NCBI GenBank assembly: GCA_009777715.1 | Contig: WRLH01000001.1 | Coordinates: forward strand, 62,001 to 126,000 | Source: Lachnospiraceae bacterium | GTDB taxonomy: Bacteria > Bacillota > Clostridia > Lachnospirales > Lachnospiraceae | Direction of reading: 5' to 3' | Length of the DNA: 64,000 nucleotides | Shown: in pieces, positions 52,416 through 62,998 of the stretch | Numbering within the stretch: position 1 is the first letter of the stretch | Layout: every line of letters begins with the position of its first letter | Translations under genes and position numbers: made by a program | Notes under the pieces: generated by a model | Seen by the model: only the letters and a program-made list of their open reading frames with translations | The model's database searches: none | Told to the model about the DNA's origin: nothing

Positions 52416-52895
52416 ATGAAACGAATATACTCTGTTTTTGTTGAAAATCGTCCCGGTGTCCTATGCAAAGTGACTGGCCTATTTTCGCGCCGATTTTTTA
52501 ACATTGATTCCCTTGCCGTCGGTGAAACCGACGACCCTAGCGTTTCCTGCATGACAATTGTCTCAAACGGCAATGACCGCATGATTGAGCAGATTGAGAA
52601 GCAGCTTAACAAAAAAATCGATATTATCAAAGTGAAAACTTTTGACGAGACTTCTTGCGTAAGCCGCGAACTGATGTTATGCAAAGTCCGTTATAATAAA
52701 GGCAATCGCCGGGAAATCATGGAAATATGCGAACTGGTTAATGCCGGGATTGTTGATATGTCCAAAAACCAAATGATGATTCAGCTTTGTGACAGTCCCG
52801 AAAGGATTAAGACATTGCTTAATTTGCTTCAATCAATCAGCATTGTTGAAGTCGCACGGACCGGGACGCTGGCACTTTCTAAGTGCCAGGAGTAA
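52416..52895 (+). CDS. ilvN: Acetolactate synthase small subunit, first copy
   Basis: 159 residues; N-terminal ACT domain VFVENRPGVLCKVTGLFSRRFFNIDSLAVGETDDPS, then the C-terminal ALS_ss_C part ending EVARTGTLALSK. It gives feedback sensitivity to valine and activates IlvB. RBS AAAGGAG. A second, more canonical copy follows after 21 bp. The sequence has diverged in the effector loop, with several Cys residues not present in the second copy. Confidence 0.92.
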   Translation: MKRIYSVFVENRPGVLCKVTGLFSRRFFNIDSLAVGETDDPSVSCMTIVSNGNDRMIEQIEKQLNKKIDIIKVKTFDETSCVSRELMLCKVRYNKGNRREIMEICELVNAGIVDMSKNQMMIQLCDSPERIKTLLNLLQSISIVEVARTGTLALSKCQE

Positions 52896-52916
52896 GATTT
52901 TTAAGAAAGGAACAAG

Positions 52917-53411
52917 ATGAAAAAAGTTTTCCAATTATTAGTTGACAATAATGCCGGAGTTTTAAGCCGGATTTCCGGGCTGTTTGCCCGCCGCGGTTAT
53001 TCAATCGAAAGCATTACCGCCGGGATTACCGCCGACCCAAGCTACACCCGGATTACAATTGTTGCTTCCGGTGATGAGCAGATCCTTGACCAGATCGAAA
53101 AACAGGTTGCAAAATTGGTTGATGTCCGTGAGATAAAAGAGCTTACGCCGCAGCGAAGTGTTTACCGCGAGCTTGCCCTCATCAAAGTAAGGGCGTTGGT
53201 TGACAACCGCCAGGGCGTCATTACCTTGGTTGACATTTTCCGCGCCAACATTATCGATGTCGCCCCGGAAAGCATTATTATTGAAATGACCGGAGACCAA
53301 GACAAAATCGATGCCTTTATCAATTTATTGGAAGGTTATGAAATCCTTGAACTTGCCCGGACCGGAATCGCCGGGCTGGCAAGGGGAACGGAAAAAGTCA
53401 CGTATTTGTAA
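52917..53411 (+). CDS. ilvN: Acetolactate synthase small subunit, second copy
   Basis: 164 residues; ACT domain QLLVDNNAGVLSRISGLFARRGYSIESITAGITADPSYTRITIV and C-terminal part ending LELARTGIAGLARG, close to canonical IlvN/IlvH. RBS GAAAGGAA. Two adjacent small subunits are uncommon. They could form different complexes with IlvB or give separate feedback to different end products. Confidence 0.95.
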   Translation: MKKVFQLLVDNNAGVLSRISGLFARRGYSIESITAGITADPSYTRITIVASGDEQILDQIEKQVAKLVDVREIKELTPQRSVYRELALIKVRALVDNRQGVITLVDIFRANIIDVAPESIIIEMTGDQDKIDAFINLLEGYEILELARTGIAGLARGTEKVTYL

Positions 53412-53440
53412 TTTATTCAAATTAAAATAATTTGAATAAA
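53412..53440. promoter_or_regulatory. Perfect 13-bp inverted repeat between ilvN and ilvC
   Basis: TTTATTCAAATTA, loop AAA, TAATTTGAATAAA. It starts right after the stop codon of the second ilvN; it could be a weak terminator, processing site or operator separating ilvBNN from ilvC. Confidence 0.6.
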
Positions 53441-53531
53441 TTTGAGGCTTGCTAAATCCTCTATAAAAAGGTAAAATAAAAAAGCAATATCTTAGATTAA
53501 TTAAAAATCGTGCAATTATAAGAAAGGTTAG

Positions 53532-54554
<1,023 letters not shown>

Positions 54555-54583
54555 GCATTTATTTTACCGGAGGAGTCTTAATT

Positions 54584-55861
54584 ATGGGAATGACCATGAC
54601 GCAGAAGATATTGGCGGCTCATGTTGATGGTGTCAAAGAATTAAAAGCCGGGCAGTTAATCGAGGCCAATCTTGACCTTGTCTTAGGCAATGACATAACT
54701 GCCCCGATTGCAATAAAAGAAATGGAAAAAATGAACGTCCGGGGTGTTTTTGACAAAAGCAAAATCGCCCTTGTTCCCGACCATTTTACGCCCAACCGTG
54801 ATATCAAGTCAGCGGAAAACTGCAAAATAATGCGGGAATTTGCTATCCGCAACGACATAACCCATTATTTTGAAATCGGCGAAATGGGGATTGAACACGC
54901 CCTTTTGCCGGAGAAAGGCTTAACTGTTGCCGGGGATTTGATTATCGGCGCGGATTCCCATACCTGCACCTATGGGGCACTGGGTGCGTTTTCAACCGGA
55001 GTCGGCTCAACCGATATGGCAGCCGGAATGGCGATTGGCAAAGCATGGTTTAAAGTCCCGGCGGCAATCCGCTTTAATTTGACGGGCAAACTTAATAAAT
55101 GGGTAAGCGGCAAAGATGTGATTCTCCATATTATTGGGATGATTGGCGTTGATGGGGCATTATACAAATCAATGGAGTTTGTTGGTGACGGAATCAAAAA
55201 CCTGTCAATGGACGACCGTTTTACGATTGCGAATATGGCGATTGAAGCCGGGGCAAAGAATGGCATTTTCCCGGTTGATGAATTAGCCCTTGAATACATG
55301 AAAGCCCATTCGGACAAGCCTTATACCATTTATGAAGCTGACTTTGATGCGGTTTATGATGAAGATTATCCGATTGACCTTAGCACGATCCGCCCAACGG
55401 TTTCATTTCCGCATTTGCCGGAGAATGCAAAAACGATTGATGAGATAATCAGTGCATATCCTGAGGGTCTAAAAATCGACCAAGTGGTGATTGGTTCCTG
55501 TACCAATGGCCGGATTGATGATTTAAGGACAGCAGCTTTAGTCATGAAAGGACGGAAAGTCGCAAAAGGAATGCGCTGTATCGTGATTCCGGCAACACAG
55601 AAAATTTATCTTGAAGCGGTTGAAGAAGGCTTAATCAAAACATTTATCGAAGCAGGGGCGGTTGTTTCCACCCCGACCTGCGGGCCTTGCTGGGGGGGCT
55701 TCCTTGGCGTCTTAGCTTCCGGTGAGCGTTGCGTCTCAACAACTAACAGAAACTTTGTTGGCCGGATGGGCCATGTTGATTCCGAGATTTATCTTGCCAG
55801 CCCGGCCGTTGCGGCAGCCAGTTCAATAACAGGTGTTATTTCAAGCCCAGAGGCATTTTAA
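54584..55861 (+). CDS. leuC: 3-isopropylmalate dehydratase large subunit
   Basis: Large subunit of isopropylmalate isomerase in leucine synthesis, carrying a 4Fe-4S cluster. The cluster Cys residues are in [11 protein letters not shown] and [29 protein letters not shown] is conserved. 425 residues, the short LeuC2/HacA-like form that pairs with a separate small LeuD. RBS GGAGGAG. leuD follows after 12 bp. Confidence 0.95.
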   Translation: MGMTMTQKILAAHVDGVKELKAGQLIEANLDLVLGNDITAPIAIKEMEKMNVRGVFDKSKIALVPDHFTPNRDIKSAENCKIMREFAIRNDITHYFEIGEMGIEHALLPEKGLTVAGDLIIGADSHTCTYGALGAFSTGVGSTDMAAGMAIGKAWFKVPAAIRFNLTGKLNKWVSGKDVILHIIGMIGVDGALYKSMEFVGDGIKNLSMDDRFTIANMAIEAGAKNGIFPVDELALEYMKAHSDKPYTIYEADFDAVYDEDYPIDLSTIRPTVSFPHLPENAKTIDEIISAYPEGLKIDQVVIGSCTNGRIDDLRTAALVMKGRKVAKGMRCIVIPATQKIYLEAVEEGLIKTFIEAGAVVSTPTCGPCWGGFLGVLASGERCVSTTNRNFVGRMGHVDSEIYLASPAVAAASSITGVISSPEAF

Positions 55862-55873
55862 GATAGGAGTTTT

Positions 55874-56362
55874 ATGAAAACAGCAAAAGGAAATGTGTTT
55901 AAATATGGCGACAACGTTGATACCGATGTAATCATTCCGGCCCGGCTTCTTAATACCTTTGACCCAGCCGAATTAGGTTCACATTGCATGGAAGACATTG
56001 ATTCTGATTTTGTAAAAAAAGTAAAAAACGGCGACATCATCGTTGCAACCAAGAATTTTGGCTGCGGTTCATCAAGGGAACACGCCCCGATTGCAATCAA
56101 AGCGGCTGGAATATCGGTTGTTATTGCGGAAACCTTTGCCCGCATTTTTTACCGCAACGCAATCAATATCGGCTTGCCGATTATTGAATGCCCCGCGGCT
56201 GCCCAAGGCATTTCTTTAGGTGACGTGGTTGAAGTCGATTTTAATACCGGGCTTATCAATAACTTAACGCAAGGCCAAAGCTATCAGGGCCAAGCCTTTC
56301 CGCCCTTCATGCAAAAAATAATTGATGTCGGCGGGCTGGTGAATTACGTAAACAGTCTTTAA
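55874..56362 (+). CDS. leuD: 3-isopropylmalate dehydratase small subunit
   Basis: Swivel domain of isopropylmalate isomerase; 162 residues. Typical [11 protein letters not shown] near the N-terminus, [20 protein letters not shown] and the end [25 protein letters not shown]. Together with leuC completes the enzyme. leuA, leuB and ilvD are not in the window, so the pathway must be completed from elsewhere. Confidence 0.95.
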   Translation: MKTAKGNVFKYGDNVDTDVIIPARLLNTFDPAELGSHCMEDIDSDFVKKVKNGDIIVATKNFGCGSSREHAPIAIKAAGISVVIAETFARIFYRNAINIGLPIIECPAAAQGISLGDVVEVDFNTGLINNLTQGQSYQGQAFPPFMQKIIDVGGLVNYVNSL

Positions 56363-56393
56363 ATTAATTAATAGAAAGTTAATAAAAAAAAGT

Positions 56394-56422
56394 TTGTTTT
56401 ATTTGTCAAATGATGGTATTAT
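56394..56422 (+). promoter_or_regulatory. Promoter of the sigma-factor gene
   Basis: TTGTTT (56394-56399), 17-bp spacer, TATTAT (56417-56422), leaving about 90 bp of leader. Spacing fits sigma-A. Confidence 0.5.
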
Positions 56423-56521
56423 GAATGAGTACATGAATAATAATTTACATATTTGGCATTATAAGGTAAAATATCGTTGCTAAGCCAGCACGAATTTGAT
56501 TGAATATTAAAGGATTTCACC

Positions 56522-57457
56522 ATGATGGACACCAATTTAACCGAACCGTTCGAAAATGTTGCGGAAATTGTCGAAATTGCCGCCGAAGCGGAAAAAGCCA
56601 GTGCTATTGAGCTAGAAACTCTTAGCACCGAAGATTCTGTCCGCGCTTATTTACGTGAAATTGGGTCGATTCCGCTGTTAAAAGGTGATGAAGAAATGGA
56701 CTTGGCAAAGCAAATCGCCGATGGTGATGATTTTGCCAGGGAGAAAATGACCAACGCCAATTTGCGTCTGGTAGTCAGCGTTGCCAAACGCTATGTCCTT
56801 AATGGGAACATGAACCTGCTTGACCTCATTCAAGAAGGCAATATCGGCTTGATGAAAGCAGTTGAAAGATATGACTACCGCAAGGGGTACAAGTTTAGCA
56901 CCTATGCAATTTGGTGGATTCGCCAGGCGATTACAAGGGCAATAGCCGACCAATCGCGGATTATCCGGATTCCCGTCCATGTAAAAGAGCAGATGAACCG
57001 GATTTCCCGTTCCTCGCGCCAATTTACAATTGATAACGGAAGAGAGCCGGGCATTGAAGAATTGGCAAAGCTGATGAATCTTTCGGTCCGGAAATTAGAA
57101 GAAATTATCAAGCTGTATGAGGATGCGGCTTCACTGGATTGCCCGATCAACAAAGAAGAGGGCGCCCAGTTACTAGATTTTGTTGCTGATGAAAGCATGA
57201 AAGATACTTTTTCTGATATTGACCATATGATGTTAGGTGATGAAATTGATGGCATATTGGACGGGCTTACCGAACGTGAGCAGCGGATTATCCGTTTGCG
57301 GTTTGGTTTTATTGATGGACGAGTCTGGACGCTTGAAGAAGTTGGGCGTGAGTACAAAGTCACCCGTGAGCGGATTCGCCAGATCGAAGTAAAAGCACTT
57401 GACCGTCTGCGCATGAAAAGTGAAACGAAGAAATTACTGACTTATTTGGTCGAGTAG
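56522..57457 (+). CDS. RNA polymerase sigma-70 family factor (RpoD/SigA-like, group 1/2)
   Basis: 311 residues, with no region 1.1. Region 1.2 [16 protein letters not shown], region 2 ([62 protein letters not shown]), region 3 with [23 protein letters not shown] (replacing the canonical MVETINKL of housekeeping SigA), and region 4 ending [18 protein letters not shown]. The altered region 3 start ([11 protein letters not shown]) and missing 1.1 favour a secondary group-2 sigma, but the primary SigA cannot be excluded. ATG after AAAGGATT. A spore-type Cys-rich gene follows. Confidence 0.85.
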   Translation: MMDTNLTEPFENVAEIVEIAAEAEKASAIELETLSTEDSVRAYLREIGSIPLLKGDEEMDLAKQIADGDDFAREKMTNANLRLVVSVAKRYVLNGNMNLLDLIQEGNIGLMKAVERYDYRKGYKFSTYAIWWIRQAITRAIADQSRIIRIPVHVKEQMNRISRSSRQFTIDNGREPGIEELAKLMNLSVRKLEEIIKLYEDAASLDCPINKEEGAQLLDFVADESMKDTFSDIDHMMLGDEIDGILDGLTEREQRIIRLRFGFIDGRVWTLEEVGREYKVTRERIRQIEVKALDRLRMKSETKKLLTYLVE

Positions 57458-57464
57458 TTTCATG

Positions 57465-57493
57465 ACACAATGCGACAAAATCCGCATAATCTA
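57465..57493 (+). promoter_or_regulatory. Possible sigma-K-type promoter before the Cys-rich gene
   Basis: CATAATCTA (57485-57493) fits the CATANNNTA -10 of the mother-cell sigma factors, with ACAC about 16 bp upstream in place of the -35 AC. Short motifs, so tentative. Confidence 0.3.
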
Positions 57494-57523
57494 TTAGTAA
57501 GTATACGGTTAAAGGATTTTGTC

Positions 57524-57745
57524 ATGAATCATGAAAAAAATTGCCGGGAAGCTGAATGCGGTTGCACAAGCGGTTGCCCATGCAATGAAGAAATACGCGG
57601 GGTTGTGACTGGTTATGGGCGTTTTAGAGATAACTTAGGCCGCGATTCCAGACCGATTTTTACTGAGCATCACCACCAAGAACATGACTCCCACAGAAAG
57701 ATTGCCCATTGTCAATGTTGTTGCGCTCGTCAATATTTCGGCTAA
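57524..57745 (+). CDS. Small Cys/His-rich protein
   Basis: 73 residues; Cys-rich N-terminal part (ECGCTSGCPCNE), a His cluster (EHHHQEHDSHR) and a C-terminal HCQCCCARQ. Strong metal-binding potential, no recognised family. ATG at 57524 with AAAGGA 7 nt upstream. Possibly a spore or coat-associated protein, based on the tentative sigma-K-like promoter only. Confidence 0.65.
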   Translation: MNHEKNCREAECGCTSGCPCNEEIRGVVTGYGRFRDNLGRDSRPIFTEHHHQEHDSHRKIAHCQCCCARQYFG

Positions 57746-57814
57746 GAAGAAAAAAATTTGAGCTTCACAGGTTTTAAGGGGTATAGTATCATAAGAAATT
57801 CAAAGGTTAATGAT

Positions 57815-57842
57815 GGGTTGGAGTTATCTCCAACCCTATTTT
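57815..57842 (+). terminator. Terminator hairpin between convergent genes
   Basis: Perfect 9-bp stem GGGTTGGAG-TTAT-CTCCAACCC (57815-57836) followed by TATTTT on the plus strand. It ends at the stop codon of the minus-strand permease gene. Confidence 0.85.
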
Positions 57843-58954
57843 GTGTGATGGTCCATATATTCAATCAGCAACTGCTTTACGACCGTAACAACCGGAACAG
57901 CAAGGAACATTCCGGCAATGCCAAAATATGCGCCGGCAGCGATAACCGAAACAATAACCAGAATCGGGCTGATTTTCAGCGAAGTATTCATAATCTTTGG
58001 CTCGATATAATTTGCGTCAATCTGCTGGAAAATCAATAGGACCACCAAGACCTGGAGGGCTTTACCCGGCCCGGCAGTAATAATATTTATCAAGCTGATA
58101 AACGTCATCGCAATTAGCGAACCAAGATAAGGGATAAAATTAAAAACCCCGGCAATAAAACCAAATAAGAACGCAAACGGCACATTAAAAATGAGTAAAA
58201 TCGCCGTCACGACAACAATATTGATGATACTGTCTAGCCCCTTGCTTGAGAGAAAAGTAAAAAGGACTGTATTCACCTGTCTAAGATATTTGTTAAGGCG
58301 TTCCCGGTATTTTACGTTTTTGACAACGGCCCTGCCTAAGCGGTCAAAAAAAGCCGCGATATTTTCTAGGTCGGCCAGAATATATAAGGTAATGATGAGG
58401 CCTAAGACGATGTTCGCAAGGCCGGCGGCAATGCCAATAACGCTCCGCGTCACTTGCTCCATTAAGGCAAAATTAAAATAGCGGCTGATTGCGTCGTCAA
58501 AAAATCCCGCCAGGCTTTCAGAGATATTAAAGGCGGCAAGATAGGTATCATCGTCCAGAATCTCAATATAATTAAGCAAGCTGTTGACATAAAAAGGAAT
58601 GCTCCCGGCTAATTCAAGGACGCTGTCAAGCAAGATTGGCGCAATTACTAAGGCAATAAAAACAATAATCAGGCATAACAAGAAAAAAACAAAGGTGACG
58701 CTAAAAAATTTCTTCCGTTTCGCAATGAATTTTATCTTGGACTTGCCGAAACGCTGATTTACTTTTTTGAAAGGGGTATATAAAAAATATGAAAAAAGAA
58801 TCCCGAACAGCAAGGGGGAGAGGACACTTAAAAACTTGCCAATCCAGCTGGTAATCTGGGCAAAATTATCAAAAGTTTTGTAGATGACCATCAGTAAAAT
58901 AGCCGTGATTGTAATGGGAATCCATTTATTCCATTCAAAATTGGATTTATTCAT
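57836..58954 (-). CDS. AI-2E family transporter (TqsA/YtvI-like permease)
   Basis: 372 residues with about eight membrane helices. N-terminal pair (WIPITITAILLMVIYKTF ... SVLSPLLFGILFSYFLYTP), a central soluble segment, and the conserved C-terminal helices LIFNVPFAFLFGFIAGVFNFIPYLGSLIAMTFI with the family PxxG pattern. In the family, members export AI-2, Na+ or other small solutes; the substrate here is unknown. Start ATG at 58954 after GAGGCC. Confidence 0.88.
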   Translation of the reverse strand: MNKSNFEWNKWIPITITAILLMVIYKTFDNFAQITSWIGKFLSVLSPLLFGILFSYFLYTPFKKVNQRFGKSKIKFIAKRKKFFSVTFVFFLLCLIIVFIALVIAPILLDSVLELAGSIPFYVNSLLNYIEILDDDTYLAAFNISESLAGFFDDAISRYFNFALMEQVTRSVIGIAAGLANIVLGLIITLYILADLENIAAFFDRLGRAVVKNVKYRERLNKYLRQVNTVLFTFLSSKGLDSIINIVVVTAILLIFNVPFAFLFGFIAGVFNFIPYLGSLIAMTFISLINIITAGPGKALQVLVVLLIFQQIDANYIEPKIMNTSLKISPILVIVSVIAAGAYFGIAGMFLAVPVVTVVKQLLIEYMDHHTK

Positions 58955-59035
58955 TTATTCATAGGCCTCATTTCGCTAAAAAACCTTAAATTTCTTAAGT
59001 AAATTATATGGCTTTATTGCCATTAAAGCAAGTGC

Positions 59036-59064
59036 TTGTAGAGAATTTTTTTTTCTCTTATAAT
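59036..59064 (+). promoter_or_regulatory. Promoter giving a leaderless uridine-kinase-like mRNA
   Basis: TTGTAG (59036-59041), 17-bp spacer, TATAAT (59059-59064); the ATG at 59071 is at the predicted +1 and there is no ribosome site. Confidence 0.7.
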
Positions 59065-59070
59065 GATTAT

Positions 59071-59619
59071 ATGAAAACCTTTAAAACCTTGTCGGAAAAA
59101 TTAAAAGCCTTGCTTTCAGAAAGAAAAATCATCGCCATTGCTATTGATGGCCGCGCTGGTGCTGGCAAATCTACGCTTGCAGATAGCTTGGCACGAGAGT
59201 TTAACGGGGCGGTTATCCGCATGGACCATTTTTTCCTGCCGCCCGATTTACGGGGAAAAGCGCGGGTAAATGTCCATTATGAACGCTTCTTAGTAGAAGT
59301 ATATCCATTTATAAAAAAGGGCATTCCTTTTTCTTATCGCATTTTTGATTGTTCGCTGATGGATTATCACGGGATTAATCGCATCGAAGTGAAACCGCTT
59401 TTGATTGTTGAGGGGGCGTATTCATTGCTTCCGATGTGGGATGAGATTTTTGATTTGCGCATTTTTTATGATATCGATGAAGCAAAGCAAAGGGAACGCA
59501 TTATCTTAAGGAATGGAGCTAGTGCGTACCAAAACTTCAAAGAAAAGTGGATTCCGCTGGAGGAGGCTTATTTTCTGGAGTATCATGTGAGGGAGAGGTG
59601 TGATTTGGTTTTGCCTTGA
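59071..59619 (+). CDS. Uridine kinase-like P-loop NTPase
   Basis: 182 residues. Walker A in IDGRAGAGKSTLADSLA, then AVIRMDHFFLP (base-binding region), LLIVEGAYSLLP and RIFYDIDEAKQRERIILRNG (lid with Arg) are typical of the uridine kinase/phosphoribulokinase family. The substrate may be a nucleoside or a sugar. Chosen start ATG 59071; the longer frame from 59008 runs through the promoter. Leaderless. Confidence 0.85.
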   Translation: MKTFKTLSEKLKALLSERKIIAIAIDGRAGAGKSTLADSLAREFNGAVIRMDHFFLPPDLRGKARVNVHYERFLVEVYPFIKKGIPFSYRIFDCSLMDYHGINRIEVKPLLIVEGAYSLLPMWDEIFDLRIFYDIDEAKQRERIILRNGASAYQNFKEKWIPLEEAYFLEYHVRERCDLVLP

Positions 59620-59675
59620 GCCAAGCTCCATATAAAATGTCCGGGTTGGCAGATAGAAAAATCATTTTGTAAATT

Positions 59676-59889
59676 GGCTTAAGCAAAATATATCATCAAG
59701 AATAAAACCTTTGAGACGGCTACGCATAAAATGTCCGGGTTCGGCAGACAAAAAAAATTGCGAGCAATATTCCTGTCCACGAAGTAGGAATTTGCCGCAA
59801 TTTATTTTTGGTTGCAGAACACAAGAGGACATTTTGTTTATGCGGAGTTTGTCTCACGGTTTTATGGTGATGATATATTTTGCTTAGCC
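59676..59889. repeat. 214-bp palindromic (MITE-like) element
   Basis: GGCTTAAGCAAAATATATCA (59676 on) is found inverted as TGATATATTTTGCTTAGCC ending at 59889. Arms of about 60 bp pair with few changes (both carry GCATAAA...ATGTCC parts), and the centre has AAATTGCG...AGGAAT...CGCAATTT pairing. A piece of it, ATAAAATGTCCGGGTTGGCA at 59632-59651, is repeated directly at 59727. No ORF. The rest of 59620-59927 shows nothing more. Confidence 0.7.
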
Positions 59890-59927
59890 ACTAACAAACA
59901 AACACAAACAAACACTACCAACCAACA

Positions 59928-62915
59928 CTAAAACCCCGCCCGCTCCTTAATCTTTGCCAGCGTCACACACGCCTCATCAAAATCATAATCCTCAATCTGT
60001 TTTATAAGCTCATCGCAATACGGCGTAAATTCGGCAAAAACCTCACGGATTTCACTAAGATAACGGCTCGAATCAGCATTGCCTTGGCTTAATAATGGCT
60101 CAAGCTTTAAAACCAGCTCTCCCGGCAATAAGATTAATGACGTTTTTTCTAGATACGAAAGCTCTGTTTTCTTTCCGGCTAAGGGGGCCAATTCCTTAAG
60201 GACGCGGTTTAGCTCATCATGAAGCAATGAAAGCTGTTCGTTTGTGCAAGGCTGGTCAGCAATGAAATTTTCTTCCATTTCCGCCGCAATAAGCGAAAGA
60301 TAGGTCGCCCCAATCCAGTTCGCATTACTTTTGAGCGAATGGATAATCCGCCGGGCGTCACTTAAATCATCAGCACTTAGTTTATCTGCGATTTCCTGAT
60401 AACGGTTAGTATTTTCCAAGAAGAAATTACGCTTTAAGTTTTCGTAAAGCTCGGCATCATTAACCGCATGGCCAAGCCCAATGCTTTCGTCAATCGCCAG
60501 ATTTTTGCGATTAGGATCGGAAGCTTCCGGCGGTTTTAAGTCACTATCGGAAAGCGAGATTGGCGTAAGATACTTAAGCAGGCAAGTCCATAATTCCTGG
60601 GCGTAAAACGGCTTTGAGATATAATCGCTCATTCCCAGCGAGAGATAGCTTTCGCGGTCACGCTTCATGGCGTTGGCGGTCAGGGCAACGATGGGAGTCG
60701 TAATGCCTAATGACAAAAGCTTATGCGTTGCTTCAATTCCATCCATGACAGGCATATGGATATCCATCAAAATCAAATCGTAATGCTGCCCGGCTTTCAT
60801 TTTTTCTGTGACCATATCAATTGCAATTTGGCCGTTTTCGGCAATAACTGAAGTAAGGCCAATCCGCTCAAGATGTTCAACGATGACCTGCTGATTAATC
60901 GAATTATCTTCACAGACAAGAATCTCGCCTTCAAAATGCGGCTTTTTAATTACCGGGGCAGCCTTGGGAACGATGATTTTTTCTTCGGTGTCTTCATATG
61001 GCAATGTAAAGGAAAAACTGCTTCCGCTCCCCAGTTCACTTTTAACGGACAAAGATCCGCCCATCAGGGTAACCAGATTGTGGGTAATGGTTAGTCCCAA
61101 TCCAGTCCCGCCGTATTTGCGGGTAGCCGACTGGTCAGCTTGGGTAAAAGGAGCAAGAATTGAGCTGATATGGTTAGCGGAAATGCCGATTCCGCTATCC
61201 TTGACCGTAAAACGGATTTCGGAAACATTTTCATAAGTTGCGGCTAAAGTAACTTCAAGTTTCACAAAACCCTGGTCAGTAAATTTAATTGCATTGGAAA
61301 GAAGATTGATTAAAATTTGCGCTAGTTTGTTGGGGTCGCCTTTTATTTTCTTGTCGGCAATTGATTCATAATCAATGATTAATTCAATCCGCTTTTCTTC
61401 GGCTTTGATCCGGAATAAATTATCGCAATGGGTAATGACATCGGAAAGCTTAAAGGGAATTTTTTCAAACTCCATTTTTCCGGCTTCGATTTTGGAAATA
61501 TCAAGGATATCATTGATGATTTCAAGCAAGCTGTTGGCACTGGCCTTGATTTTTTCTAAATGCTCCATCGTGTTTTTGCTTAACCCCGGTTCGGCTTCCG
61601 CCAGTTCAATAAAACCAATGATTCCATTCATCGGGGTGCGGATTTCATGGCTCATATTGGCAAGGAAAGCCGATTTCATGTTTGAAGCTTCTGCGGCGGC
61701 TAAAGCGGCTTCCTGTAATTCCTCTTGCAGGGAAATAATCCTGGTGATATCAGTAAAATGGCAAATGATCAGGTTTTTTCCATTGGGTTCTTTGTTTTTC
61801 TTGCCCCGGATAATTACCCACGCAATGGAATCATCTTTTTTGATGACGCGGATTTGCAATTCGAAAGATTCATTTTTCCGAAGGGCTTGGACAATTGCCC
61901 GCCCAGTCCGGTGATGGTCGTCAGGATGAATGATATTGGCAGCATAAGATGAGGTTGCATCCATAAAATCATCATATTTTTCATAACCAAGAAAATCAAG
62001 CATATGGTCATTGATATAATAAACCGGATAATTTGGCTTGTTATACATTCCGATAATGCCGCCGGGGACACTTGCGCTAGCCAGCTCATGGACTCCGGCT
62101 TTTAACTCGTCATGTAATTTTGCCAAAGCATCAGTGACCTTGCGGATAATAATCATGCAGTGGAGATTATTGTTGTAGGGGTCGTTAAATAACTGGACAA
62201 TCCGCTCGGCCCAAAAATATGAGCCGTCATGGCTTCTGCGCCGATGGTGGTATTGGAACTCCAATTCATTTTGGTCATAAAAATCCATTAAGGCAGGAAT
62301 ATTAAAGTCCTTTAAGTAATCGTCATAATCATCAGGGTGAACGACATTTTCGGCAACAAATTTCACATAATCATCAAACTCCAAGGAAACATTAGGCGGA
62401 AGAATGGACTGCTGGTAACCCCCGGTCATCTCGACCATATTGGTCGTTAGGTTAAAATCATAATAGTGCATACAATCGGCAAGAGTTGTCCGGATTGTGG
62501 GCTCCCATTTTTGATAATAATATGAACGTTTCCGCTGATTGGTAATATCAGTAACGCTGATAACAGCATAATCAGGCTTTCCGTCCTGGTCATTAACTGT
62601 GGTTGCCCTTGCTTCAACCCAAACTCCGCTCCCGGCGCGGTTCATTAATTCAGATTTGACAATTGAAGCGTTTTTCCCGGCCCTGATTTCATCAAAAAAT
62701 TCGCGCAGCCCGTCAAAATTATCCATGACAAAATCAGTCTCATATTGGGATTCGGGGATATCAGAAGTAACCTGCTCAATCATAAAGGTATCTGAAAACT
62801 GTTTCGGCACAGTAAGCACCTTGGTTTTTATATTATAATGAACGACATAAATATCAGAATGCGCGATGGCAGTTTCATAGTCATTGGGGGTTAGGATGTT
62901 GTAAATATCATTCAT
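59928..62915 (-). CDS. Hybrid sensor histidine kinase (PAS3-HisKA-HATPase-REC-Hpt)
   Basis: 995 residues, no membrane helix. Three PAS-like regions (about 10-130, 140-265 and 285-400; HPDD repeats), HisKA with [13 protein letters not shown] (about residue 428), HATPase_c ([35 protein letters not shown]), a receiver with [23 protein letters not shown] and ISKPF, and a C-terminal Hpt domain ([16 protein letters not shown]). A complete phosphorelay in one cytoplasmic protein. Ends in a helical tail. RBS AGAGGAG. The signal is unknown; it is the only kinase in the window that could feed the ATPase-less HisKA-REC-Hpt protein. Confidence 0.92.
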   Translation of the reverse strand: MNDIYNILTPNDYETAIAHSDIYVVHYNIKTKVLTVPKQFSDTFMIEQVTSDIPESQYETDFVMDNFDGLREFFDEIRAGKNASIVKSELMNRAGSGVWVEARATTVNDQDGKPDYAVISVTDITNQRKRSYYYQKWEPTIRTTLADCMHYYDFNLTTNMVEMTGGYQQSILPPNVSLEFDDYVKFVAENVVHPDDYDDYLKDFNIPALMDFYDQNELEFQYHHRRRSHDGSYFWAERIVQLFNDPYNNNLHCMIIIRKVTDALAKLHDELKAGVHELASASVPGGIIGMYNKPNYPVYYINDHMLDFLGYEKYDDFMDATSSYAANIIHPDDHHRTGRAIVQALRKNESFELQIRVIKKDDSIAWVIIRGKKNKEPNGKNLIICHFTDITRIISLQEELQEAALAAAEASNMKSAFLANMSHEIRTPMNGIIGFIELAEAEPGLSKNTMEHLEKIKASANSLLEIINDILDISKIEAGKMEFEKIPFKLSDVITHCDNLFRIKAEEKRIELIIDYESIADKKIKGDPNKLAQILINLLSNAIKFTDQGFVKLEVTLAATYENVSEIRFTVKDSGIGISANHISSILAPFTQADQSATRKYGGTGLGLTITHNLVTLMGGSLSVKSELGSGSSFSFTLPYEDTEEKIIVPKAAPVIKKPHFEGEILVCEDNSINQQVIVEHLERIGLTSVIAENGQIAIDMVTEKMKAGQHYDLILMDIHMPVMDGIEATHKLLSLGITTPIVALTANAMKRDRESYLSLGMSDYISKPFYAQELWTCLLKYLTPISLSDSDLKPPEASDPNRKNLAIDESIGLGHAVNDAELYENLKRNFFLENTNRYQEIADKLSADDLSDARRIIHSLKSNANWIGATYLSLIAAEMEENFIADQPCTNEQLSLLHDELNRVLKELAPLAGKKTELSYLEKTSLILLPGELVLKLEPLLSQGNADSSRYLSEIREVFAEFTPYCDELIKQIEDYDFDEACVTLAKIKERAGF

Positions 62916-62937
62916 AGTGGTCTCCTCTTAATTGAAC

Positions 62938-62998
62938 AAGAATGCGTCACGCCAAAGGCGTGTTAGCGATTCTTGCTAGGGACTGCCTACGGGCAGTC
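62938..62998. terminator. Paired hairpins between the kinase and the activase gene
   Basis: CAAGAAT / ATTCTTG enclosing CACGCC-AAA-GGCGTG (62938-62975), then GACTGCC-TACG-GGCAGTC (62981-62998). The second covers the stop codon of the activase-like gene on the minus strand. No strong T-tract. Confidence 0.55.
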
